NCBI RefSeq assembly: GCF_034424215.1
Contig: NZ_CP139960.1
Span: 5,208,001 to 5,272,000, forward strand
Source of the DNA: Niabella yanshanensis
Lineage (GTDB): Bacteria > Bacteroidota > Bacteroidia > Chitinophagales > Chitinophagaceae
DNA length: 64,000 nucleotides
Direction: 5' to 3'
Made by a program: the position numbers and the translations under genes. Positions 31,529 through 41,339 of this stretch are shown piece after piece. The notes under the pieces are model-generated. The model did not search any database. It was not told the DNA's origin and was given only the letters and a program-made list of their open reading frames with translations. The number at the start of each line of letters is the position of its first letter. Position 1 is the stretch's first letter.

Positions 31529-33901
31529 TCATTCAGTTCTCAAGCTCTTAACAGGATTAGCTATGGCGGCTTTGATGGATTGAAATGAAACTGTTACAAA
31601 GGTTATTAATAAAGACAATAGCGCACTTAATACAAAAACGCTGGCTCCGATACTAATGCGATAATCATAATTCAGTAGCCATTTATGTAAAAAATAAAAG
31701 GAAACCGGAGTAGCAATTAAACAGCTGATCAGCACCAGTAGCAAAAAGTATTTCGATAATAATATCCATACCTGGCGTACAGATGCTCCGAGAACTTTTC
31801 TGATGCCTATTTCCTTTCTTCGCTGCTCTGCAACATAAGCAGCTAAGCCAAACAAACCAAGGCAGGAAATGAAAACAGAGAGCGAGGCGAATAGGGCGGC
31901 TAACTTTCCTATTAATTGTTCGAGGTTAAACTTGGTTGCATATTGCTGGTCGGAAAAAGCATACTCATAGGGGTAAGCCGGGGCGTATTTATTAAAAATT
32001 GCAGTTAGCTGTACAATGGAATGCTGCGTTTCTTTGTTAGCAGATAACCGGTATAACAAATTTCCCTGGGGCCCTGCTACGCAAAAAAACATCGTGGGAT
32101 CTGCTTTCTTAAACGGAGATACCATTAAGGCATCTTTTACAATGCCGGCGATGGTATAATTTTTTTCCTGCCAGGTTATCTTTTGTCCCACAGGATTTTT
32201 TAATCGTAGCCGTTGAATCGCCGTTTCATTAAATATTACGCTTGTACTATCGTAAGCATTTGAAAATTCCCTCCCTTCATGCATATTCATTCCAACTGTT
32301 TTAAAATAATCTTCAGACACCAGTATAGTGCCCATCTCAATCGTTTCACCTGCGTTTTTACCAGGCCAGTAGTCAATGTCAGAATGCCACCAAACATCAG
32401 TTGCCGGGCTGGTTGCGGTTGAAACCGATGAAGCAATTCCCTTTGATAGTAGCTCGTTCTTTAAAGCAGTGAAATTTTTTTGCAGATCATCGTTTATGTT
32501 AGTTGACATCAGCCTGTTTAAACTATAACCACTCGGTCTGTTTTTTGCGTATTGAATTTGTTTATAAATGATAAGGGTGCTAATGATCAGCGCAACAGAG
32601 CAACTGAACTGTATAATAACCAGCAGTTTTCTTGGAAAAGAAGATTGGCCTGTTGGGGAAAAGCCTTTTAATACCTTGACAGGATTAAATGATGAAAGAT
32701 GAAATGCAGGCCTGCTACCCGCAAGCAAAGTGATTAAAAACAGGCATCCTGTAACAGCCAGCCAGAAATAAAAACTGCCGGCCGGTACACTGATATGGCT
32801 TTGGGTAAAGGTGTTGAATACGGGTAATAATAACAATGTAAAAAGAAAAGCAAAAACAAAGGCGGTTGTTGTCAGCAGAAACGACTCCGTCAGAAATTGA
32901 ATAACAAGATGCTTTTTTTGAGAGCCGACCGCTTTTCTTACGCCCACTTCTTTCGCTCTTTTATCGGAACGTGCTGTTGTCAGATTAACGAAATTGATGC
33001 AGGCTATGATTAAAACCAGCAAACCTATAATCGAAAACATTTTCACATAGCTCAAAAAACCTGCGGTGTCTTTACCGTTAATATAATTTGAGTACAGGTG
33101 CCATCGATCCATCCGTTGCAGAATTACATAAGAATTCAACGCATTGATATTGCCTTTTTCAGCATGCTCTATATTCCTGATTTTGGGTGCAACCTGTTCA
33201 TAAGAAACACCCGGCTTTAACTTCACAAATATTTGGAGATTATTATTGCTGAAACTACTCAGGCCATCTATCTTTATTTGTGGGTTAGTAGCATATACGA
33301 AAGAGCTCGGGACTATATAATCAAAAGTAAACGTGGCATTTGACGGCACATTTTTAATAATACCTGTTACTGTAAGATCGTGTGCATTATCGAAACGGAT
33401 GGTTTTATTTATCGCTGCATCTTCATTGCCAAAAAGTGATTTTGCCAGTGATTGAGTCAATACTATTGAATAAGCATTTTTAAAGGCAGCATCAGCATTT
33501 CCTTTGATAAACGGATGTTGCAGGATTTTAAAAATATCTGCACCCGCAGTGGCGCCGTTCACATACAACTTTTTTGTGCCAACAAGTAACACATGATTCC
33601 GTGTCCAATCGCTTTCAGCTACGTATTGTACTTCCGGAATTTGGGTACGTAAGGCATCGGCTAGCTTTAGCGATGTGGTAGGAAAAGTAAGCGTATCGCC
33701 ATTGCTATTAAAGTTTCTTTGCACGCGATAAACAGATTGATATTCCGGCAGGAACCTGTCAAAAGAGTATTGCTGGTGTACCCACAAACCGATTAATAGT
33801 GTTACACACATTCCTATAGAAAGCCCTGTTACATTCAATATACTATATCCTATAGAGCTAAGTATATTTCTCCAGGCTATTTTCATATAACTGCGGAACA
33901 T
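31529..33901 (-). CDS. MacB/FtsX-type ABC permease 6
   Basis: 790 residues. Layout shared by all six: an N-terminal helix, a MacB-type periplasmic core domain (about 45-275), three or four helices, a second periplasmic domain (about 430-660) and three or four helices. It begins MFRSYMKIAWRNI and ends ANPVKSLRTE. The two coupling-helix motifs are RAKEVGVRKAVGSQKKHL and RRKEIGIRKVLGAS. No ATPase domain is fused. It is 40 bases after permease 5. The substrate is unknown. Confidence 0.92.
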   Translation of the reverse strand: MFRSYMKIAWRNILSSIGYSILNVTGLSIGMCVTLLIGLWVHQQYSFDRFLPEYQSVYRVQRNFNSNGDTLTFPTTSLKLADALRTQIPEVQYVAESDWTRNHVLLVGTKKLYVNGATAGADIFKILQHPFIKGNADAAFKNAYSIVLTQSLAKSLFGNEDAAINKTIRFDNAHDLTVTGIIKNVPSNATFTFDYIVPSSFVYATNPQIKIDGLSSFSNNNLQIFVKLKPGVSYEQVAPKIRNIEHAEKGNINALNSYVILQRMDRWHLYSNYINGKDTAGFLSYVKMFSIIGLLVLIIACINFVNLTTARSDKRAKEVGVRKAVGSQKKHLVIQFLTESFLLTTTAFVFAFLFTLLLLPVFNTFTQSHISVPAGSFYFWLAVTGCLFLITLLAGSRPAFHLSSFNPVKVLKGFSPTGQSSFPRKLLVIIQFSCSVALIISTLIIYKQIQYAKNRPSGYSLNRLMSTNINDDLQKNFTALKNELLSKGIASSVSTATSPATDVWWHSDIDYWPGKNAGETIEMGTILVSEDYFKTVGMNMHEGREFSNAYDSTSVIFNETAIQRLRLKNPVGQKITWQEKNYTIAGIVKDALMVSPFKKADPTMFFCVAGPQGNLLYRLSANKETQHSIVQLTAIFNKYAPAYPYEYAFSDQQYATKFNLEQLIGKLAALFASLSVFISCLGLFGLAAYVAEQRRKEIGIRKVLGASVRQVWILLSKYFLLLVLISCLIATPVSFYFLHKWLLNYDYRISIGASVFVLSALLSLLITFVTVSFQSIKAAIANPVKSLRTE

Positions 33902-33941
33902 ATAATTATTATTAAAAATTTTGTATTCGTGGCATTTCGTT

Positions 33942-36341
33942 TTACTCCGTTCTTAAGCTTTTTACGGGGTTTGTTAACGCTGTTTTTATGCTTTGTAAGC
34001 CGATTATTGCGATGGTGACAAATGCCAGGCATGTTACGGAAATGATAAAGGGTGTTGATGTGAGGGTTATCCGGTACGCGTAATCCTCTAGCCAATTGCT
34101 CATGATAAGATAAGCTACGGGGCAGGCGATCAGTCCGCCAATCAATACGATCACCAGGAAATCCCTGATAAAGAGAATCAGAATGCCTGTAACCGACGAG
34201 CCCAGCACTTTCCTTATCCCGATTTCTTTTGTGCGATGCCTGATGCTTAGTGATATCAGCCCTATGACTCCAAGTAGCACAATAATCAATGCCAATATTG
34301 TAGCTACATACGCCGCCTTCTTTAATTGTATTTCCGATTTATATAAATTGGCTAAGGTGTCGTCCATGAATTTATACTCAAAGGGAGCTTTACCCAGTAA
34401 TGTCGACCACTTTTTTTGTAATACATCAATATCAGAAGACAGGTTCCCGGGAGCCAGTTTAAACGACAGGTACCGGTATATTTGCGAAAACTGCACGTTG
34501 GCTATAATAACAGGTTGCACTTTTTGTTGCATTGAGCCAAAATGAAAGTCATTGGTAATGCCGGTAATTTCAAAAATGGTGGGATCGCCTAAAAATCTTA
34601 CCTGTTGGCCCAAGGCATCTTCCGAAGTATTAAATCCCAGAGACCGAATAGCTGTTTCATTCATAATAATTTTACCCGAGTCAAGTCTGTTGCCCAGGAA
34701 ACCGGTTCCGCCTGTTAAGGAAATCTGGTACAGGTTAATAAACTGCTCATCGGAGCTAAGGAATTGCATGGGTAAGGCTTTGGCAGTATCTGTGCCCTGC
34801 CGGTAGATATACGCTTGCCCGGCATTATTTCCGTCCGGAACCTCATAAGACAAGGATACATCTTTGATCCCCGGCAGCATTTTAAACTGGTTTCTTGTTG
34901 CTATCATTTTATCCACCCCTGCCTGCGACCAGTCTCTTGGCACCTGAGCAGATATAATATAATCTTTGTTATACCCCAGCTTTTTGCTCAGGAAGAAGTT
35001 AACCTGTTTGGAAATGACAATAGCTCCGACAAAAGCAACCGTTGCTGTAATAAACTGAAAAACCACAAGGCCTTTACGTAATAACACATTGTCTTTTACC
35101 GAGCCTGATTTTCCTTTTAGTGATTCAACCGATTTTAAGGATGCGAGTACAAAAGCGGGGTAAAGACCGGCTCCCATGCCTACAAAAAAAATGAATAGTA
35201 TGGGGTATAGAATATAATAAACCGGGAAGTCGCTAAGGGAAGGGATGTTTTTGCCAAGCAGGTTGCTAAAGAAGCTTTTTGTGAGCAGGTATACTGTAAA
35301 AGCCGCTACTGTAGCCAGCAATACAATGATGACTGATTCGGTAAGAAACTGGATGACCAGTTGTTTTTTTATGCCGCCCAGCACTTTCCTGATGCCAATT
35401 TCCTTCATTCTTGCCGAAGAGCGGCTTACCGACATATTAATGAAGTTGATAACAGCCATCCCTAGTATAAATAATGCTACTGCTGACAGGGCATATATCA
35501 TTTTTCTTACAACTCCATTATTTTGATCGAGGTAATAAGTTTTCAGAGGTACAAGATAGGGGGTAAGATCTTCCTGGAATTTAGTCGGTGCATCCCTTTT
35601 CATAATTTGAGCAATGGGCTGTTCAAGATCTTTTGCAGACACGCCATGCTGCAGCTCAATATAATTAGCAATTGAAGGGTTTTGCCAGCTCATCTCCCTG
35701 TTAAAAAAATCAAGGTTATCGTTGGATATAAAAAAATCACTTGGATAATCTTCTGAGAGTTGTGTCACGGAGTTTTTAGCATACCTGTTGAGCACACCGG
35801 TAATCTGGAAATCATGTTTGGCGCCGGAGAAGTTTTCCAGGGTTAGTGTCTGACCGACAATATTTGTTTTGCCAAAATATTTTTGAGCAGCCGGCTCTGT
35901 TATAACAATAGTAAAAGGTTGCGTAAGAGCTGTCGATGCATCGCCAGCTATGAGCCTGAAGCCATACATATTCAATAAAGTGCTGTCGCCAATCTGGATA
36001 CTCTCCCTGAAGCTTTTATCCTTCTTATAAATGTTTGATGTAATACCATCAAACCGGTAATAGTTTTTTACAAGACTGGGATAATCTTCTTTCAGGGTTT
36101 TTGCCAGTGGTCCAAGCGTTGCAATTTCGAACCCTTCGCCTGGGTTTTTCCATCTGCTTTGGATAACATATTGTTGCGCTATATTTTTTAAATTTCGGTT
36201 TACCTGTAGCTCTCCCCATACATAGGCCGCAATAATCAATGTAAATGCAATACCGGTAGCCAGGCCTATAACAGTAATAGCGGTGTAAAACCTGCTCTTT
36301 ACAATATTCCTCCACGCTATTTTTATATAGTTCCTGAACAT
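33942..36341 (-). CDS. MacB/FtsX-type ABC permease 5
   Basis: 799 residues, MFRNYIKIAWRNIVKSRFYT to ANPVKSLRTE. Coupling motifs are RMKEIGIRKVLGGIKKQL and RTKEIGIRKVLGSS. Its first periplasmic domain is the least like its neighbours: it begins GELQVNRNLKN where the others have an aromatic 'S-[FY]-D-[RKQH]-[FWY]' motif. Second half follows the shared layout. It lies 46 bases after permease 4. Confidence 0.92.
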   Translation of the reverse strand: MFRNYIKIAWRNIVKSRFYTAITVIGLATGIAFTLIIAAYVWGELQVNRNLKNIAQQYVIQSRWKNPGEGFEIATLGPLAKTLKEDYPSLVKNYYRFDGITSNIYKKDKSFRESIQIGDSTLLNMYGFRLIAGDASTALTQPFTIVITEPAAQKYFGKTNIVGQTLTLENFSGAKHDFQITGVLNRYAKNSVTQLSEDYPSDFFISNDNLDFFNREMSWQNPSIANYIELQHGVSAKDLEQPIAQIMKRDAPTKFQEDLTPYLVPLKTYYLDQNNGVVRKMIYALSAVALFILGMAVINFINMSVSRSSARMKEIGIRKVLGGIKKQLVIQFLTESVIIVLLATVAAFTVYLLTKSFFSNLLGKNIPSLSDFPVYYILYPILFIFFVGMGAGLYPAFVLASLKSVESLKGKSGSVKDNVLLRKGLVVFQFITATVAFVGAIVISKQVNFFLSKKLGYNKDYIISAQVPRDWSQAGVDKMIATRNQFKMLPGIKDVSLSYEVPDGNNAGQAYIYRQGTDTAKALPMQFLSSDEQFINLYQISLTGGTGFLGNRLDSGKIIMNETAIRSLGFNTSEDALGQQVRFLGDPTIFEITGITNDFHFGSMQQKVQPVIIANVQFSQIYRYLSFKLAPGNLSSDIDVLQKKWSTLLGKAPFEYKFMDDTLANLYKSEIQLKKAAYVATILALIIVLLGVIGLISLSIRHRTKEIGIRKVLGSSVTGILILFIRDFLVIVLIGGLIACPVAYLIMSNWLEDYAYRITLTSTPFIISVTCLAFVTIAIIGLQSIKTALTNPVKSLRTE

Positions 36342-36387
36342 GATATTTAGTATTTAATATTTTTAGTTTAAGATTTTACATTCCCTT

Positions 36388-38820
36388 CTATTCCGTTCTG
36401 AGGCTTTTTACAGGGTTGGCAAGGGCTGCTTTTATGGTATGTAAACTAATGGTAGCTATCGCAACAACTAATGCTGCTGCTCCACTTAAAGCAAAAGCCT
36501 GCCATCCAATAGTTACACGATATGGAAAATCAGACAGCCAGCTTTGCAGGAACATAAGCGCAAGGGGGATCGCTATTATCACTCCTGTTACTATTAAAAA
36601 CAAAAAGTCTTTGGATAGTAAGGCAGTTAGGTTTTGCACGGAAGCGCCTAACACTTTTCGAACCCCTATTTCTTTAACCCGTTGATTGACCAATAAGGCG
36701 GTCATAGCAAACAAACCGAGGCAGGAAAGAAAAATAGCCAGACCCGTAGCAATGGCGAGAACCCTGGAGAAGCGTTTTTCCTTTTTAAACCACCTGTCTA
36801 CATTTTCGGTAATAAAACTTCCATTAAAATCATTATTGGGCTCAAGCTGTTTAAATTCTTTTTTTATCAGATCCATTATTTGGGATGGATTTGGAGTATT
36901 CACATTTATTAAGGCATAACTGAGGAAGTCATTATTGCCGGCCATGTATATTGAAAGGGGAGCGGTTTTTTTATGGGGAGAGTATAAGTGAAAATCGGGA
37001 ACCACTCCAATAACTACGGAGCGAGGCTCTGAACTATCGGTTATATAAGAAAACCCGACTGGATCTTTCATCCCCAGCTTATTGGCCATGCTTTCGTTTA
37101 TAATTACGTTTCTTAAGGTATCACTGCCAAAACTTTTATCAAAATCCCGCCCTGCTTTTAATTTTATTCCCATTGTTTTTAAAAAATCATAATCTACGGT
37201 AAGCAGGTTAGTACGAACCAGGTTATCATGAAGTTTAAAACCAATAGAAGATGTTGAAGTGCTTCCGTCTTTACCTAAACCAAAATTAATATCGCTTCCT
37301 GTGACACTAATAACCGCCGTCTGCGATGATAGTCTTCGACGCAGTTCGTCAACAATATGTTTACCATTTTCGGGATGTTCAATCGGAACGGTGATTACAG
37401 CTGCCTGGTTATATCCTAAAGGCATAGAACGCATAAATTCAAATTGCCGGAACACGGTAAGCCCGCATACCATTAACAAAACGGCCAAAGAAAATTGAAC
37501 AACAATTAATAGGTTTCTTAGTATGCCGGGACGCTTCACTGAAACCGTTCCTTTTAAAATTTGTACCGTGTTTAGCTTTGATACAAGCAGTGCCGGGTAT
37601 CCTCCTGCAAAAAGCGAGACCAGGAATACCATCAGAATAATATATAGCAGCGTGGCGGGCTGATATAAATGGCGCAGTGATATGTTTTGTCCCAGCAGTT
37701 GGTTGAACGGTTTGATTAAGATCGCCAATGCGGTTATGCCGATAATAACCGCCAGGAGGCAAACAAGAAAGCTTTCACCCCAAACCTGCAAAAAAATTTG
37801 GCGGGTGCCTGCTCCGATGCTCTTACGTACGCCTACCTCTTTAATGCGGGTGAAGGCCTGGGCTATATTTAAATTAATGAAGTTGAACGCGGCTATTAGT
37901 AGTATAAACAGGCCGACAAGAACTAATGTATACAAATAGCTTTTTGCCATTACAGGTCCTGTTCCTATTTGGGTGTCGAAATGTATTTCGGAAAGTGGCA
38001 AAAGTTTTAGAGTATAAACATCACCGTTTTTATCAGGCTTTACGCCCAATTTCTTCATTTCATCAATATCTGCAGCTCTATACTTTTTAACAAGTGGTTT
38101 GATTTCATTTTCTACCACCTCCCTCGTTACGCGGGGTTTGATTTTAATATACACACTATGATCCTGATGGTTCCAGTTATTTTTATCTGCCGGATAGGCA
38201 GGATTTAGCTCTGAACGGACTAATACGTCGAATGTAATGGATGAGTTTTGAGGAAAGTCTTTTACAATAGCAGATATGGAAAGATCTTTCCAGCCTCCCC
38301 CGATTTTAACTTTTATAATTTTATCAATAGGATTTTCATTGCCCAACAATTTTTTTGCGGCATACTCACTTAATACAACATTGCCTACACTGCCCAGAGG
38401 CGTATGGCGGTTGCCTGCAATTACCGGAAATGAAAAAATGCCGAAGAAATCATCATCTACATAATTTACCTGCAGGCTTTGTTCTTTATTTTGATACATG
38501 GCGCCGTTTTCCCCATTTAAAATGCGTGTTACTTTTTCAATGCCCGGCACTTCATTTTTAAGCATGGGCGTAACGGGTATACTCATGGCGGCGCTACGGG
38601 TAATTCCTTCGTTGTTAACGGGACTACTGTAGTTATTGTATACTTTGAATATTTGATCTTTATTGTCATGAAACCGGTCAAATGAAAATTCATAAGCGGT
38701 AGTCAAAAACAAGAAAGTACAGCAGGTAAAAGCTACGGCCAGGCCAAGTGTGCTTATTGCGGTGTTTGCCTTACGTTTTGCTATATTACGCCAGGCTATT
38801 TTTATATAGTTTTTAAACAT
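36388..38820 (-). CDS. MacB/FtsX-type ABC permease 4
   Basis: 810 residues from ATG 38820. The frame stays open for 57 codons upstream, but those overlap permease 3's end and have no family character, whereas MFKNYIKIAWRNIAKRKANT is the family start. Coupling motifs RIKEVGVRKSIGAGTRQI and RVKEIGVRKVLGAS; C-terminus ANPVKSLRTE. First periplasmic domain begins EFSFDRFHDNKDQIFKVYNN. Confidence 0.92.
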   Translation of the reverse strand: MFKNYIKIAWRNIAKRKANTAISTLGLAVAFTCCTFLFLTTAYEFSFDRFHDNKDQIFKVYNNYSSPVNNEGITRSAAMSIPVTPMLKNEVPGIEKVTRILNGENGAMYQNKEQSLQVNYVDDDFFGIFSFPVIAGNRHTPLGSVGNVVLSEYAAKKLLGNENPIDKIIKVKIGGGWKDLSISAIVKDFPQNSSITFDVLVRSELNPAYPADKNNWNHQDHSVYIKIKPRVTREVVENEIKPLVKKYRAADIDEMKKLGVKPDKNGDVYTLKLLPLSEIHFDTQIGTGPVMAKSYLYTLVLVGLFILLIAAFNFINLNIAQAFTRIKEVGVRKSIGAGTRQIFLQVWGESFLVCLLAVIIGITALAILIKPFNQLLGQNISLRHLYQPATLLYIILMVFLVSLFAGGYPALLVSKLNTVQILKGTVSVKRPGILRNLLIVVQFSLAVLLMVCGLTVFRQFEFMRSMPLGYNQAAVITVPIEHPENGKHIVDELRRRLSSQTAVISVTGSDINFGLGKDGSTSTSSIGFKLHDNLVRTNLLTVDYDFLKTMGIKLKAGRDFDKSFGSDTLRNVIINESMANKLGMKDPVGFSYITDSSEPRSVVIGVVPDFHLYSPHKKTAPLSIYMAGNNDFLSYALINVNTPNPSQIMDLIKKEFKQLEPNNDFNGSFITENVDRWFKKEKRFSRVLAIATGLAIFLSCLGLFAMTALLVNQRVKEIGVRKVLGASVQNLTALLSKDFLFLIVTGVIIAIPLALMFLQSWLSDFPYRVTIGWQAFALSGAAALVVAIATISLHTIKAALANPVKSLRTE

Positions 38821-38876
38821 ATTGCCGGTTGATGATTTGATATTGACACTTTGTGTCAACGATTTTATATCGAGTA

Positions 38877-41324
38877 TTATTCTGTTCTTAAACTTTTTAC
38901 AGGGTTGGCTCTCGCCGCTTTTATTGCCTGAAAGCCAAGCGTGCCCATTGCAATAAAAGTAACAGCGGCTCCGCCCAAAAGAAATAACCACCAGCTTATT
39001 TCTACCCTGTAAGCGTAATCCTGTAGCCAGTGATGCATATAGTACCAGGCAAGCGGTGCCGCAATAGCAAATGCAGCTATCACTAATAAGATAAATTCTT
39101 TCGAAAACAAATAAATAATACTGCCTGCCGAGGCCCCGAGAACTTTGCGGATACCTACTTCCTTTCTTCTTTGAGCGGTCATAAAAGAGGCCAAACCGTA
39201 CAGGCCTAAGCAGCCGAGAAAAATAGCAAGCGCGGAAAATATTTTATAAAACTGACTCAACTGCATTTCCTGTTTATAAAAACCCCCGATCTTATCGTCT
39301 AAAAATTTGTATTCATAAACAAAGCCGGGAAATGTTTGCTCCCATATTGCTTTCACCGGGGCTAATGTAGCTGCTATGTTTCCAGTTTCCAGTTTAATGC
39401 CGGCAACGCTGTACATGGTAACGTTTGTGGCAATAAGTTCGGGGGCTGTTTCATAACGAAAAGAGCGGTTGTTAAAGTCTTGTAACACGCCCACAACCGG
39501 GCATTTGATCACACCGTTCCAAATGCTTATTTCTTTTCCTAATATATCTTCAGGGTTTTTAAATCCCAGTTTTTTCACCAGCAATTCGTTGACCAGGAAC
39601 TCCCTGGTCAAATTTGAAGGCTGTAGGTTTCTTCCGGCAACCAGGTGTAGCTTATAAGTGGGTATATACCCGGTGTCGGCAAATTTGGTAATTATTTTAA
39701 AGCCCGTTTCCTTAATAGCGTTATCAAATTTAAAAGTGCTCCAGGTATTATTGGCTTCTTCAACAGGCGTAGCAGAACTAAAGCTTACTGCTGTCACACC
39801 TTTTACCTGTAATAATTGATCCCTTAAATAATTCAGCCGGCTGATCCGGAGACTATCCACCCTGAAGGGTACATTGATGATGGCATCTTTATCAAACCCA
39901 AGGGGACGGGCCATAAAGTAATTCATTTGCTTTGCAATCACCAACGTGCCTATGATCAATGCCTGGGCAATAACAAACTGTAATACAACCAGGCCTCTTC
40001 TTAATGAAATGCCTTTTGTTGTGTTAGTGATTAGTTTACTTTTTAAAGCATGAATGGGATTGAAGCGGGATAGAACAATAGATGGATAAAACCCTGCAAG
40101 CGCAGTTACAATAAAGGTTATAGCAACAGGAAACAGGAGAATAGTCTTATTGGATAAAACACCAGACGAAACTGAAATCGGGAGGAACCGGTTTAGATAG
40201 GGCAGGGCGAGGGCCACGGTTATTATTGCAAGTACCACCGCGATGCTGACGATTAAAAAGGCTTCCACTATAAACTGGGTTCGTAATTGCGCGCTGTTCC
40301 CTCCCATAACCTTTCTTACACCCACTTCTTTTGCACGGGTAACTGCTTGTGCCGTAGAAAGGTTGATAAAATTTACACAGGCTATCAACAAAATAAATCC
40401 AGCAATCAACCATAAAACATTCAGCATTTCAGGGCTGATGGTCTTATTGCTGTAATTACCCGCCTGTGCATCGTAATGAACAGCTTCCAATGGCTGGATG
40501 CGGTAATTGTCTTTGTTTTCCGGCGATTGAACCTTTGTTGTATAAGCAAGTAGTTGCCCGTTGAAGTGGTTGGTTGAAACCCCGGGCTGCAACATAATAA
40601 AACAACCAAACCCTGTATTGGTACGGTCTTCCCAATTGGTGTTTTTAGCGATCAGGCTCCCGGTAAATCCTGTCCCATACGACACCACAATTTTCATCTG
40701 GAAGTCGGTATTGGCCGGTATGTCTGCCAGGATGCCTGAAACTTTTAGCTTGTCCTTGCCGTGTTCGAACAGGTAGCCGCCTGTTTCAAGTTCGATAGTC
40801 TGGCCAAGAGCTGCTTTCCAATTGCCAAAATATTTTTCGGCTATTTCCTTTGTCAGCAAAACATTATTAGGATCTCTTAGTGTTTCATACGATCCGGCAA
40901 GTAATGGAAAATCGAAAATTTTAAAGAATGAAGCATTGGTAAAGAATACACCTGTAGGTTCTTTAAATATGCGTCGCTCCTTATCACCGGCCGCCGGTAC
41001 CAATAGCTGGTCATCGTGGCTTGCGAAAATGGGTGCCATTTCTTCTATTTGAGAAAACTTCTTTTTTAAAGCCTCAGGCAAGGGGAAAGGAACATCTTTT
41101 CCATAGCTGATATTTGCATCACCTGTGTGATGGTATTCCGTTAACACGCGATAAATGCGGTCTTTTTTTGTATGAAAATGATCAAAGCTGGTGTGATAGG
41201 ATATCACAATAAAAATGATCATGCAAACCCCGATGCCAACTGCGAGTCCTGCTATATTGATTATAGTATAGTTGCTGTTCCGGCTTAAACTTCTGAATGC
41301 AGTTTTAATATAATTTTTAAACAT
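38877..41324 (-). CDS. MacB/FtsX-type ABC permease 3
   Basis: 815 residues, the longest. MFKNYIKTAFRSLSRNSNYT to ANPVKSLRTE. Coupling motifs RAKEVGVRKVMGGNSAQL and RRKEVGIRKVLGAS. First periplasmic domain begins HTSFDHFHTKKDRIYRV. It follows permease 2 by only 15 bases, suggesting tight coupling. Confidence 0.92.
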   Translation of the reverse strand: MFKNYIKTAFRSLSRNSNYTIINIAGLAVGIGVCMIIFIVISYHTSFDHFHTKKDRIYRVLTEYHHTGDANISYGKDVPFPLPEALKKKFSQIEEMAPIFASHDDQLLVPAAGDKERRIFKEPTGVFFTNASFFKIFDFPLLAGSYETLRDPNNVLLTKEIAEKYFGNWKAALGQTIELETGGYLFEHGKDKLKVSGILADIPANTDFQMKIVVSYGTGFTGSLIAKNTNWEDRTNTGFGCFIMLQPGVSTNHFNGQLLAYTTKVQSPENKDNYRIQPLEAVHYDAQAGNYSNKTISPEMLNVLWLIAGFILLIACVNFINLSTAQAVTRAKEVGVRKVMGGNSAQLRTQFIVEAFLIVSIAVVLAIITVALALPYLNRFLPISVSSGVLSNKTILLFPVAITFIVTALAGFYPSIVLSRFNPIHALKSKLITNTTKGISLRRGLVVLQFVIAQALIIGTLVIAKQMNYFMARPLGFDKDAIINVPFRVDSLRISRLNYLRDQLLQVKGVTAVSFSSATPVEEANNTWSTFKFDNAIKETGFKIITKFADTGYIPTYKLHLVAGRNLQPSNLTREFLVNELLVKKLGFKNPEDILGKEISIWNGVIKCPVVGVLQDFNNRSFRYETAPELIATNVTMYSVAGIKLETGNIAATLAPVKAIWEQTFPGFVYEYKFLDDKIGGFYKQEMQLSQFYKIFSALAIFLGCLGLYGLASFMTAQRRKEVGIRKVLGASAGSIIYLFSKEFILLVIAAFAIAAPLAWYYMHHWLQDYAYRVEISWWLFLLGGAAVTFIAMGTLGFQAIKAARANPVKSLRTE

Positions 41325-41339
41325 AACCAGGGTATTGAA

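Noticed and set aside
38821-38991. N-terminal extension of permease 4
   Set aside because: It overlaps the 3' end of permease 3 and lacks family similarity; the family start MFKNYIKIAWRN is at 38820.
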